Below, piece after piece: positions 8,167 to 16,955 of a stretch of DNA of 64,000 nucleotides. The notes under the pieces are model-generated. The model was given only the letters and a program-made list of their open reading frames with translations. It did no database searches and was not told where the DNA came from. The position numbers and the translations under genes are program-made. The stretch is from CAVVDT01 sp963747005 (GTDB lineage: Bacteria > Pseudomonadota > Alphaproteobacteria > Rhizobiales > Aestuariivirgaceae), in contig CAVVDT010000013.1 of assembly GCA_963747005.1 (NCBI GenBank), positions 1 through 64,000 on the forward strand, given 5' to 3'. Numbering within the stretch: the first letter of the stretch is position 1; each line of letters begins with the position of its first letter.

Positions 8167-8290
8167 GCTTGGCGGCAAAGCCGTCCGGCAATCTGGTCCC
8201 GGTCGTGCGATGCCCTGCCATTTGGCTCCCCTTTTGCTATGATGGCCGCGGACAAACCTCACCGTGCCCCCGTCAGGAGAGGATAGGACC

Positions 8291-9181
8291 ATGCGCCGTC
8301 CCGCCGATCTGTGCCGCTCCTGGGTGTTCATCAACGGCGCCGACAAGGAGGCGATGAAGGCCGCGGCCACATCCGGTGGCGATGTGCTGATCCAGGACCT
8401 GGAAGATTTCACCCCGCCGGCCCTGCGGCCCAAGGCGCGCGGCCTGTCGGCGTCGATCTTCGAGCGCTGGCGCAAGAAGGGCGCGGTGGCGGCGGTGCGC
8501 ATCAATCCGCTGGATGAGGACGACGGCAAGCAAGACCTGACGGCGGTGATGCGCGCCATGCCCGACATCGTCGCCCTGCCGAAGGTGTCGAGCCCGGAGC
8601 AGATCGTGCAACTCGATCAACGGGTCACCCGGCTGGAGCGCGAATACGGCATTCCCCACGGCACCACCCGGCTGTTGCCCAATATCGAGCTGGCGCGCGG
8701 GCTGGTGCAGACGGCAGCCGTCATCAAGGCGAGCCCGCGGGTGGTGGCCTGCCTCATCGCGTCGGAGGACCTGGCGGCCGATCTCGGCGCCGAACGTGGT
8801 CCCGACGGACTGGATCTCGCCTATGCGCGCCAGCGCTTCCTGGTGGAATGCGTGGCGGCGGGCAGCGTGGCGGTCGATTGTCCCTATACCTGGACCGACG
8901 ACAATGGGCTCAGGGCCGATGCGGCCTGGGCGCGGCGGCTCGGCTACCGCGCCAAGGGTGCCGTCAGCCTCGCCCAGGCGGCCATCGTCAATGAGGTCTT
9001 CACGCCGTCGCGCCCGGAAATCGAGCGGGCGCTGAAGGTGGTGACGGCCTTCGAGGAAGCGCGCGAGAAGGGCGAGGGGCGGGTCGAGGTCGACGGCTCG
9101 CTGGTGGAGGTGCCCATCTACAACAACGCCCGGCGCCTGCTTGCCCGTGCCGACAGGCTGGCGATCGCGGCGCGGCGGTGA
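8291..9181 (+). CDS. HpcH/HpaI aldolase / citrate lyase beta-subunit (CitE)-like protein
   Basis: 296 aa from the ATG at 8291, which has an AGGAGAGG Shine-Dalgarno about 9 bases upstream. The fold is the TIM barrel of CitE-like lyases: RSWVFINGAD near the start, a metal- and substrate-binding IQDLEDF segment, VRINPLD, IVALPKVSS, LLPNIELARGL and CLIASEDLAADLG. Family members cleave or form C-C bonds in (3S)-malyl-CoA, citramalyl-CoA or similar thioesters, usually with magnesium. No citrate-lyase partners are near, so a stand-alone CitE-like enzyme (malyl-CoA or citramalyl-CoA type) is more likely than citrate lyase. The exact substrate cannot be read from sequence. Confidence 0.85.
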   Translation: MRRPADLCRSWVFINGADKEAMKAAATSGGDVLIQDLEDFTPPALRPKARGLSASIFERWRKKGAVAAVRINPLDEDDGKQDLTAVMRAMPDIVALPKVSSPEQIVQLDQRVTRLEREYGIPHGTTRLLPNIELARGLVQTAAVIKASPRVVACLIASEDLAADLGAERGPDGLDLAYARQRFLVECVAAGSVAVDCPYTWTDDNGLRADAAWARRLGYRAKGAVSLAQAAIVNEVFTPSRPEIERALKVVTAFEEAREKGEGRVEVDGSLVEVPIYNNARRLLARADRLAIAARR

Positions 9182-9188
9182 GGCTTCC

Positions 9189-10076
9189 TCAGGCGCGCCG
9201 GCGGTTGACCAGCACGATGCCGAGGCACACACACGCCAGGGCGCCGATGAAGGAGGCGGTGATGTGCTCGCCGAGGATCAGCCAGGAAAAGAACACCCCG
9301 AAGACGGGGGCGAGAAAGCCGAACGAGGCGACATCGGAGGCCGGATAGACCGCCAGCACCCGGAACCACGTCAGGAAGCCGACGGAGACCACCACCAGCA
9401 CCTGGAACGCAAAGAGGCCGCCGATCAGCGGTGTCAGGTGGCGTAACGGTGGACCGAACAGCGGCGAGGCGCAGACCAGCACCACGCTGGAAACCGCGAG
9501 CTGGTAGAGGAGTTGCATCTCGGGCGAGGCATTCTGCAGGCGGGTGGTGCGCACCAGCAGGGCGATGCCGGCCCACAGCACGGCGCCGGTGAGGCACAGC
9601 AGGTCGCCGATCAGGGCATAGCGGCTGGCGGGGGCAGCATTGTGCGACAGCGCCCAGGCGACGCCGACGAAGGCGAGGGCGAGGCCGACGATACGCGATG
9701 GCGTCAGGCGGTCGCCGGGGATGAGGAAATGCGCCCCCAGCGCCACCCAGAAGGGCATGGTGTAGAACATCACCGAGGCGCGCGAGACCGAGGTGAACTC
9801 CAGCGATTCGAACAGCAGCAGGAATTCCAGGCCAAAGAACAGCCCGCACAACAGGCCGGGAACGAGGCTGCCGTCGCTGATCGACAGGCGCTTTTTAGTG
9901 ATGAGGGTATAGGCGAGCACCGGAAAGAAGGCGGCGACGGAGCGCAGGCCCGCCTGGAAAACCGGCTGGAAACCGGCATTCACCAGCTTGATGAGCACCT
10001 GGTTGAGGCCCATGAGCATGGCAAAGATGACGAGAAACGATCCTCCGAGGAGATCGATACGGTGCTTGCGCTGCAT
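9189..10076 (-). CDS. DMT-superfamily (EamA) transporter
   Basis: 295 aa, almost entirely hydrophobic, with about ten predicted membrane helices arranged as two EamA repeats (about 10-145 and 155-290), the normal architecture of drug/metabolite transporters. A conserved small-residue helix, SRASVMFYTMPFWVALGAHF, closes the first repeat. It ends 7 bp from the convergent CitE-like gene. The substrate is unknown; relatives export amino acids, nucleobases or drugs. Confidence 0.88.
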   Translation of the reverse strand: MQRKHRIDLLGGSFLVIFAMLMGLNQVLIKLVNAGFQPVFQAGLRSVAAFFPVLAYTLITKKRLSISDGSLVPGLLCGLFFGLEFLLLFESLEFTSVSRASVMFYTMPFWVALGAHFLIPGDRLTPSRIVGLALAFVGVAWALSHNAAPASRYALIGDLLCLTGAVLWAGIALLVRTTRLQNASPEMQLLYQLAVSSVVLVCASPLFGPPLRHLTPLIGGLFAFQVLVVVSVGFLTWFRVLAVYPASDVASFGFLAPVFGVFFSWLILGEHITASFIGALACVCLGIVLVNRRRA

Positions 10077-10200
10077 GAAAATCCCCTGAAGGCCGCCGGC
10101 CGTAACCTATTACACCGGATCCCGGTGAAAGCGAGTGAGCTCCCTCCTCGGGAAGGGGGGAAGGCCGGGCCCGGCTTGATGATTTGAGCGATGATGGAGT

Positions 10201-10231
10201 GGCTCACGGGTCCCTGGTTGCCCCGTGAGCC
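10201..10231. repeat. Inverted repeat between the EamA and dehydrogenase genes
   Basis: The arms GGCTCACGGG (10201-10210) and CCCGTGAGCC (10222-10231) are perfect reverse complements around an 11-base loop. There is no T-run. It lies downstream of the dehydrogenase gene and upstream of the EamA gene, so it could be a factor-assisted terminator or a dispersed repeat. Confidence 0.5.
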
Positions 10232-10294
10232 GGACGGCAGGAGGCCGTTCATTCGGGCTGGCCCTTGTGGACTGAAGTCAAGCCTGGCATGGAC

Positions 10295-11341
10295 TCAAGG
10301 GGTCAGCACCACGCGGCCGATGACGCGGCCGGCGCGCAGGTCATCGAGGGCGCCATTGGCCTGCGACAATGGCCGCAGCGCGACAGGGATGGGTTTCACC
10401 TTGCCGGCCCTGACCATTGCCAGCAGTTCGCGGGCATCGCCGGGCGAGGCCACGAAGGTGCCGATAATGGCAAGCTGGCGCAACGGGAACATCGGCACCG
10501 GTAGCGAAAAGCGTCCGCCCATGAGGCCGGCCACCACCACCGCCGCGGCCTTGCCGACCACCGACTGGGCAAAGTTCAATGAGCTTTCGGAGCCGACGAA
10601 ATCGACGGCCACACTGGCCGCTCCCGCCGTCTTGAGCACCTGCCGGCGGGCTTCGGGATCGGCCGGATCGAACACATGGGCGGCACCGGCTGCCAGCGCC
10701 GCCTCACGTTTTTCGGCGCTGATGTCGGCGGCGATCACCGGCACGTCGTACTTCGCCAGCGCCACTTCCAGGCCCATCATGCCGACCCCGCCGAGGCCGA
10801 CGATCATCAAGGGTCCGGACCCCAGCCACGGCTCGCCCTTCTTCAGGGCGCCGTAGGCGGTAATCCCCGAACACATGAGCGAGCCCGCCACTTCCGGCGC
10901 GATGCCCGAAATGTCGATGATATGGCGCGGATGCGGGGCAATGACGTGGCTGGCATAGCCGCCGTCCACATTGATGCCGAGATGGCGGGCCTTGTCGCAC
11001 AGATGCTCATCGCCTGCGACACAGCGCGCGCACTCACCGCAACCGATCCACGGGTAGACGGCGCACGCCATGCCCGGCTGCAGCCCGGTGACGTCGGGGC
11101 CGACGGCTTCCACATGACCCGCGATCTCATGGCCGAGGGTGAACGGCAGCTCGCGGCCGGCGCGTACATCGAGGTGCTTGCCACCCCCTAAGTCGAAGTA
11201 GCCGTCGTGCATGTGGATGTCGCTGTGGCAGACGCCGCAATGGCTGATGCGCACCAGCACCTCGCTGCCCTTCGGCACCGGCGTGGCAGCGGTGGTCGCC
11301 TCGAGCGGCGCACCGTATTCGATCATCGACTGGCGGAACAT
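10295..11341 (-). CDS. Zinc-dependent alcohol dehydrogenase
   Basis: 348 aa from the ATG at 11341; upstream codons in frame look non-coding. This is a medium-chain dehydrogenase that oxidises alcohols or reduces aldehydes with NAD(P). The catalytic zinc motif CGVCHSDIH and GHEIAGHVE lie in the first 75 residues. The structural zinc loop CGECARCVAGDEHLC follows, then a GLGGVGMMG nucleotide-binding loop at about 180. Insertions after the first motif (DGYFDLGGGK) match the subgroup that includes several alphaproteobacterial alcohol dehydrogenases. It follows ksgA on the same strand by 55 bp and could be read through from that operon. Confidence 0.9.
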   Translation of the reverse strand: MFRQSMIEYGAPLEATTAATPVPKGSEVLVRISHCGVCHSDIHMHDGYFDLGGGKHLDVRAGRELPFTLGHEIAGHVEAVGPDVTGLQPGMACAVYPWIGCGECARCVAGDEHLCDKARHLGINVDGGYASHVIAPHPRHIIDISGIAPEVAGSLMCSGITAYGALKKGEPWLGSGPLMIVGLGGVGMMGLEVALAKYDVPVIAADISAEKREAALAAGAAHVFDPADPEARRQVLKTAGAASVAVDFVGSESSLNFAQSVVGKAAAVVVAGLMGGRFSLPVPMFPLRQLAIIGTFVASPGDARELLAMVRAGKVKPIPVALRPLSQANGALDDLRAGRVIGRVVLTP

Positions 11342-11396
11342 GGGACCTCGTGGTGGGTGGTTTCCGGGGGCATGATGCAGGACTGGCGATCCGCCT

Positions 11397-12230
11397 TCAA
11401 CCGGCAAGAAGGCGGGCCAGGGCGCAGAAGTCGTCGACGCTGAGTTCTTCGGCTCGGGCGGTCGCGGCGATGCCGGCGCGGGCAAGCAGGCTTTCAGGGT
11501 CGGCGACGGCGGATTTGAGGCTGGAGCGCAGCATCTTGCGGCGCTGGCCGAAGGCGGCCCGCGTCACCGTCTCCAGCGCCGCAAGCGGCGGGGCATCGGC
11601 AGGCCCGGCCTCGGGCACGATCTCGATGAGGCTCGATGTCACCGACGGCGGCGGCGTGAACGCCCGGCGGTCGATGTCGAACAGGCGCCGGCAGCGGGCC
11701 CGCCATTGGGCCAGCACGCTGAGCCGCCCATAGGCGCCCTGGCGGGGCCGCGCGACGATGCGCTCGGCCACTTCCTTCTGGAACATCAAGGTGAGCGATC
11801 GATAATACGGCGGCCACGGGACCGTCAGCCACTGGACCAGCAACGCCGTGGCGATGTTGTAGGGGAGGTTGGCGACGATCTTCACCGGGCCTTGCGCCAG
11901 GCCCGAGAGATCGAGGCTGAGCGCATCGGCCGCCATCACTTCAAGGCGGCCCGGCCAGCGGGCGGCGATTTCGGCGAGTGCCGGCAGGGCTCTGGCGTCG
12001 CGCTCGATGGCGATGACGCGGCCGGCCCCCTCCAGCAGCAGGGCGCGCGTCAGCCCGCCGGGACCGGGGCCGATCTCGATGACGGTGTGGCCTTCGAGCG
12101 GGGCGGCGGCGCGCGCGATGCGCCGGGTCAGATTGAGGTCGAGGAGAAAGTTCTGGCCCAGGCCCTTGCGGGCGCTGAGGCCATGGCGGGCGATGACCTC
12201 GCGCAAGGGGGGCAGGCCGTCGTCGCTCAA
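11397..12230 (-). CDS. rsmA: 16S rRNA dimethyladenosine transferase (RsmA/KsgA)
   Basis: 277 aa. It dimethylates A1518 and A1519 of 16S rRNA during 30S maturation. Motifs are GQNFLLDLNLTRRIA near residue 25, VIEIGPGPGGLTRALL (SAM motif I) and the target-base motif NLPYN. The start is placed at the TTG at 12230, because an in-frame ATG further up would lie well inside pdxA. The TTG shares bases with the pdxA stop in a TTGA overlap, a typical translational coupling, and the residues after it (LREVIARHGL) align with the family start. It is the last core gene of lptD-surA-pdxA-rsmA. Confidence 0.95.
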   Translation of the reverse strand: MSDDGLPPLREVIARHGLSARKGLGQNFLLDLNLTRRIARAAAPLEGHTVIEIGPGPGGLTRALLLEGAGRVIAIERDARALPALAEIAARWPGRLEVMAADALSLDLSGLAQGPVKIVANLPYNIATALLVQWLTVPWPPYYRSLTLMFQKEVAERIVARPRQGAYGRLSVLAQWRARCRRLFDIDRRAFTPPPSVTSSLIEIVPEAGPADAPPLAALETVTRAAFGQRRKMLRSSLKSAVADPESLLARAGIAATARAEELSVDDFCALARLLAG

Positions 12231-13249
12231 CGGGGAGAGCCCTTGTGGCCCCGCGCAAAATCGCCAGCCAGGGTGAGCGCGGCGATCATGCTCTGCGGGT
12301 TGGCGCGCCCCGTTCCCGCCAGCGCGAACGCGGTGCCGTGATCGGGGGAGGTGCGGATGAACGGCAGGCCGAGCGTGGTGTTGACACCGTCGTGGAAACC
12401 GACGGTCTTGACCGGGATCAGCGCCTGGTCGTGATACATGCACAAGGCGACGTCATAGGCGGCGCGGGCTTCTTCGTGGAACATGGTATCGGCCGGCAGC
12501 GGTCCCTCGATCGCCAGCCCTTCGGCCCGCAGGCGGGCAATGGCGGGGGCGATGATGTCGGCTTCTTCCGATCCCATGGCGCCGTTTTCGCCGGCATGGG
12601 GGTTGAGCCCCGCCACCGCGATGCGGACCTTTTCGAGACCCAGCAGGCGGCCGAGATCGTGCGCGATCACCCGCGCCTGGGTAACGATAAGGTCCTGGGT
12701 GACGGCTGCCGGCACGTCCCTTAAGGCAATGTGGATGGTGGCCGGCACCGTTCTCAGGCTGCCGGCCGACAGCATCATCACCGGGCAGGCCTCGAACCCC
12801 GCCTGCCGCGCCAGATGGGCCAGATAGTCGGTATGGCCCTGATGGCGGAACCCGGCGCGGTAGAGCGCGTCCTTGTTGATGGGGGCAGTAACGACGGCGC
12901 TTGCCTCACCTGAAAGCGCCAGCCTTACGGCCTCGTCGATCCACTCGATGACAGTTGCCGCGGCGCCGGGCCCGGGCTGGCCCGGTGTGACGGGGGCGGC
13001 CAGGGGGCGCTCGAGCACCGGCAGGGCGTAGGGAAAGACAGCCGCGGCGGCGGAAGGGGCCTCGATCGGTTCGACCATCATGCTGAGGCCCAAGTCGTGC
13101 GCGCGCTCCCGCAGCGTCAGGTTATCGCCGATGACGAAGAAGGCGGAGGACGCCGCCTTCAGCGCCTGATGGGCGGCGAGAACGATATCCGGGCCAATGC
13201 CGGCGGGCTCGCCCAGGGTAACGGCGATCGCGGCAGCGGCATCAGGCAT
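12227..13249 (-). CDS. pdxA: 4-hydroxythreonine-4-phosphate dehydrogenase
   Basis: 340 aa from the ATG at 13249. It carries out the NAD-dependent oxidation of 4-phosphohydroxy-L-threonine in the DXP-dependent pathway to pyridoxal phosphate. Family marks are VTLGEPAGIGPDI at the start, the metal-site HQGHTDYLA near 155, AGLNPHAGENG, and FHEEARAAYDVALCMYHDQ with the following histidine. The TGA stop overlaps the TTG start of rsmA. It follows surA by 69 bp. Confidence 0.96.
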   Translation of the reverse strand: MPDAAAAIAVTLGEPAGIGPDIVLAAHQALKAASSAFFVIGDNLTLRERAHDLGLSMMVEPIEAPSAAAAVFPYALPVLERPLAAPVTPGQPGPGAAATVIEWIDEAVRLALSGEASAVVTAPINKDALYRAGFRHQGHTDYLAHLARQAGFEACPVMMLSAGSLRTVPATIHIALRDVPAAVTQDLIVTQARVIAHDLGRLLGLEKVRIAVAGLNPHAGENGAMGSEEADIIAPAIARLRAEGLAIEGPLPADTMFHEEARAAYDVALCMYHDQALIPVKTVGFHDGVNTTLGLPFIRTSPDHGTAFALAGTGRANPQSMIAALTLAGDFARGHKGSPR

Positions 13250-13318
13250 GCTGGATGTACCCCGATCCGGACGCCCCGCTCGGGACGTCATGTCCGCCGA
13301 GCCCCGTGCCGGCGGCGG

Positions 13319-14293
13319 TCAGTTCTTGTAGTCGATGAACACGCTGCGCCTCAAGTCACGCATGATCCGCTGCGATGCGACCTTGTATTTCTCGTCGAGC
13401 AGCATGTTCTTGATGACATCGCGTGTCGGCTTGGGCGGCCGCACCATCGCGCGTCCGCAAAAGGCGATGAGTTGCACGCCCTGCTTGGAGCGCATGGGGC
13501 CGATGGCATGGCCCGGTCCACTCTTGTCCAGCGCCGCCTTCATGGGGGCCGGAAGGTTTTCGCTCGGTGCCTCAATGGTCTTGGATATCTGGACGTTGTA
13601 GATGCCGGCGATGGCCTTGTGGGCCGTGCTGCAGCTCTTGAAGCGCCTGGCGATCTGCTGGGCCTCGACGGCGCGGGCATACATCACCTGATCGGTGTTG
13701 GCCTGCGAGGTCGTGTCCACCGGCAACGTAATTTCCAACAGGTCATAGACGGCCACCGGCTTCATGCGCGGATCGGAGCCGATGGTTGAAAGGCGCCGGT
13801 CCACTTCGGCGGGCTCGACCTTGACATCGACGCTGTATTTGCTGGTCATCAGCCAGTTGAAGCCGAGCGTGGCCGCAACCTGGTCCTGCAGCGTCTGCAT
13901 GCTGATGCCCTTGGCCTTCAGTTTGGCCGCCAGGGTGTCGCGATTCGCCCCCATGCGCACGGCCATGCGATCGATGGCGGCGTTGACCTGCTTGTCGTCG
14001 GGGGCGGTCTTGTATTTCTTGGCTTCGGTCCGCTTGATGACCTCGTCGATCAGTTCCTCCAGCACCGCCTTTCGCTGTTGCTGGTCGGTACCCTTGGTGG
14101 GATAGCCCAGGGCCGCGTTGAGCCTGATTCGCTGTGCGACGTCATAGTCGGTGATCGGCTTGTCGCCGACCACGGCGAGAACCCGCTGGGACTGCGCGTT
14201 TGCCGCAGTGAAATGCGACTGGGCAAGGGCCAGCATCAATAGGCCGGTGAGAATAAGCCCCCGGCAAAGGCTTTGCCTGATCAAGATAAGCAT
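13319..14293 (-). CDS. surA: SurA-like periplasmic chaperone/peptidyl-prolyl isomerase
   Basis: 324 aa from the ATG at 14293. A hydrophobic signal (about 5-30) ends near ANAQSQ. The SurA N-terminal chaperone region follows: VGDKPITDYDVAQRIRL and a helical block to about 170. A single diverged parvulin-like segment occupies about 180-285, shorter than the two PPIase domains of enterobacterial SurA. This one-domain form is usual in alphaproteobacteria. It helps outer-membrane protein folding, consistent with its place directly after lptD, whose product is a SurA client. Confidence 0.9.
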   Translation of the reverse strand: MLILIRQSLCRGLILTGLLMLALAQSHFTAANAQSQRVLAVVGDKPITDYDVAQRIRLNAALGYPTKGTDQQQRKAVLEELIDEVIKRTEAKKYKTAPDDKQVNAAIDRMAVRMGANRDTLAAKLKAKGISMQTLQDQVAATLGFNWLMTSKYSVDVKVEPAEVDRRLSTIGSDPRMKPVAVYDLLEITLPVDTTSQANTDQVMYARAVEAQQIARRFKSCSTAHKAIAGIYNVQISKTIEAPSENLPAPMKAALDKSGPGHAIGPMRSKQGVQLIAFCGRAMVRPPKPTRDVIKNMLLDEKYKVASQRIMRDLRRSVFIDYKN

Positions 14294-14336
14294 GGATCCA
14301 TTCGTTATCTGCGCTGCCGCCACGCGGGCGGGTTGT

Positions 14337-16676
14337 TCAAAGGGAACCGCCCAGCGAGGCCGAGCCCAGTGTCTTGAATTCAATTGACAACATCAAGGCA
14401 CGGTCGACCTTGATGTCACGATCATGGGCGAAATCCTCCTTGTAGTAAATCTTGAAGGAGAAGCAGTCGCAATCATAACCGAAGCCGATGAGCTGCTTGA
14501 CGGGCTTATCGAGCGCCAGGTCGTAGCGCAAGCCCCCGAACATTTTCCACCCCGTACTGCCCAATGCCAGGTCTGCCGTCGCCCACACCTGCTGCTGCGG
14601 CAATGGCCTGCCATAGGCGGGTTCGGCATCCAGCTTGACGTAGTCGGCCGACAGCGTCAGCGGGCCATAATCGAAATCGACGCCGGTTTCCATGGAATTG
14701 AAGGCCAGCGTTGCGTGGTCGAAGCGACCTTGCCAGTAGAACCGCAGATTGTCGGTGGGCTGATAGGCCATTGCCGCTACGAAGTCCGACCGGGTCTTGT
14801 CGAGCCCTGAACCGCTCACGAAGGCATTCTGGCCGGCCAGATGCAGACTCTCGCCAAAAGCCGTGCGCACGAAGCCGCCGGCCGGCAGCATGAGATTGTA
14901 GAGCAGGCCGACATTGGCGCGCGTGCCGGACTCGAACTGGTCGTAGCCGGTAAACTTGTCGTCAAGGAACAGGCTGGTGGTATCGAAGTTCAGCGACACC
15001 GCATCCTCGTTGGCGATCTTGTTGATGGCGGTGGCGTCGGGCGCCGAAATGATCTGTGCCACCGGTGTCAGGACGGAGGTGCCCCAACTGTCGGACCTGA
15101 CGAAGGGATAGCGCATGTCGACCCCGACGGTCGGCAACACGCGGGCGGTGGTGTCGGTGCCGCGAACCCCGCCGGGCACCGTCGGATCGGGAAGGCCATG
15201 GGTGAGGAACAGATCGCCGCGCAGATCGGCAAACGGTGTCACGACAAGGCCCATGGAGGACACCATGCGACGCTGCCAGTGCAGATCGGCGATGACCTGC
15301 GACTGCTCGGTGCCCAGATTGAGGGTCGAGAACGGGGAGAAGACCGCGTCGGTGCGAAACAGGCTGTAGATGTCGGCGTCGAGCCCCAACTCGCCACCTA
15401 GGACCGGCTGGTCGAAGGTGTAACTGTAGCTCACATGCGGCAGGACGTAAGGGTATTGCTTGTTGTTGTCGGTGGACAACAGCCCCTGGTACTGCAGCAG
15501 CTCCGCCTTGAAGTAGTTACGATCCTTCATGCCGGTCAGGTAGAGCGTGTTGTCGATCTCCGTCAGGTCGTTGATCTTGTACTTGCGCATGAAGGTTTCG
15601 TCGGTGGTCGCTGTGGCATCCCAGCCCCAGTTCCAGTAGTCGTTGATGCGGTATTTGCCTATGGAGCGCACGAAGCCGCGGAAGTGGCGGTCGCCAGGCG
15701 CCGGCAGGTTGGTGTCGAGCTGATAGATGCCGGCAGCATCGATATTGTACTCGCCGTTGTCAGTGCGGTGGCGCCATACGGCGCGCGCCAGCGGCCCTTG
15801 CCGGGTTGTGAAGACCGGCCGCAACGTCAGATCGTAGTTGGGTGCCAGGTCGATGAAATAGGGCACTTCGGCCCCGAAGCCGAACGAGGACGAATAGGAA
15901 TAGGACGGGATGAGGAAGCCGGTGCGGCGCTTCACGGTCGGATCGGGATGGCTGAGATAGGGCAACCAGAACACCGGCATGCCAAGGAATTCGAACGTCG
16001 CATCGTGGTGATAGATGGTGTGCTTTTTCTCGTCGTAGGTGACCTTGACCGAACGGATCTCCCACAACGGGGCGCCGGTGGTGGTGACGCAGGCCTTGCA
16101 GCGGGTATAGGTGACGTGGTCGAAGACCGTCAGGTAACCGTCATGCCGCCTGGCGTAGTCGGCGGTAATCGTCGCATCATTGGTCAGCAGGAGCCTGAGA
16201 TGGGTGGCGAAGCCGTCACGAAACTTGTTCTGCAGATCGGCGGTGTCGGCGGTGAGCACATTGCCGCCCGGTTCGCGCAGCCGCACCTCGCCGTTGGCCA
16301 CCATGCGGTCCGTATTCTGATAGTAGACCACCTTGCTCGCCACCAGCACGTAGCGGCCATAGACGATGATGACGTGCCCGGTGGCGGTGGCCACATGGGT
16401 GCGCGGGTCATAGACGATGTGGCTGGCCTCCACATGCATCCGGGTGCCTTTCGGCGGCGCCTTCAGTTGGGGCTGAACCTTGATGTCGGGGGTGGTGGTT
16501 TTCTTGGTGTTGACGACTTTCTTGGAGCTGGTGGCGAGTGCCGGGCCGCCGGGCACAAAGGTCAGCACAAGCCCCGTGGCAAGCAAGGCGGCCACGCAAG
16601 CACCGGCCACGCGCCGCGCCACATGGGCGGGGAGCGCTGCACGGATCAGCGACCTTTTTCTACCCCAACCTGTCAT
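14337..16676 (-). CDS. lptD: LPS-assembly outer-membrane protein LptD
   Basis: 779 aa. It inserts lipopolysaccharide into the outer leaflet together with LptE. An N-terminal export signal (about 15-50) is followed by a lysine/threonine-rich linker. The LptA/OstA-like jellyroll lies at about 75-200 (VEASHIVYDPRTHVATATGHV), and a large beta-barrel domain extends to the end. A CKAC pair near 195 and a CDC pair near the C-terminus (YDCDCFSFKIYY) match the disulfide-forming cysteines of the family. It leads the lptD-surA-pdxA-rsmA operon. lptF and lptG, which often precede lptD in this group, are absent here. Confidence 0.95.
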   Translation of the reverse strand: MTGWGRKRSLIRAALPAHVARRVAGACVAALLATGLVLTFVPGGPALATSSKKVVNTKKTTTPDIKVQPQLKAPPKGTRMHVEASHIVYDPRTHVATATGHVIIVYGRYVLVASKVVYYQNTDRMVANGEVRLREPGGNVLTADTADLQNKFRDGFATHLRLLLTNDATITADYARRHDGYLTVFDHVTYTRCKACVTTTGAPLWEIRSVKVTYDEKKHTIYHHDATFEFLGMPVFWLPYLSHPDPTVKRRTGFLIPSYSYSSSFGFGAEVPYFIDLAPNYDLTLRPVFTTRQGPLARAVWRHRTDNGEYNIDAAGIYQLDTNLPAPGDRHFRGFVRSIGKYRINDYWNWGWDATATTDETFMRKYKINDLTEIDNTLYLTGMKDRNYFKAELLQYQGLLSTDNNKQYPYVLPHVSYSYTFDQPVLGGELGLDADIYSLFRTDAVFSPFSTLNLGTEQSQVIADLHWQRRMVSSMGLVVTPFADLRGDLFLTHGLPDPTVPGGVRGTDTTARVLPTVGVDMRYPFVRSDSWGTSVLTPVAQIISAPDATAINKIANEDAVSLNFDTTSLFLDDKFTGYDQFESGTRANVGLLYNLMLPAGGFVRTAFGESLHLAGQNAFVSGSGLDKTRSDFVAAMAYQPTDNLRFYWQGRFDHATLAFNSMETGVDFDYGPLTLSADYVKLDAEPAYGRPLPQQQVWATADLALGSTGWKMFGGLRYDLALDKPVKQLIGFGYDCDCFSFKIYYKEDFAHDRDIKVDRALMLSIEFKTLGSASLGGSL

Positions 16677-16955
16677 CGTCCCCGCACACGGAGCCGCTTT
16701 TACGCCAACGCCTTAGCCGGTTGCGCGTGTTCGCCAATCACGCGCCGTGTCAGAATGTTTAGCTGGTTCGCATGGCCATTAGAAGGGAAAACGGACGACG
16801 CCCGGCAAACGCTGGAAGCTTCCCTCAAGGCAGCCCGATCGCGCCGCGAGCGCCGGGCGCCTTGCCATTGATCCACCGGCCTTTAACGGCTAAATGGCTG
16901 ATCTCCAAGGGCCTTCAACCAGGATGGATGCCCGTTTCGCCGAGGAAGGGTCGTC

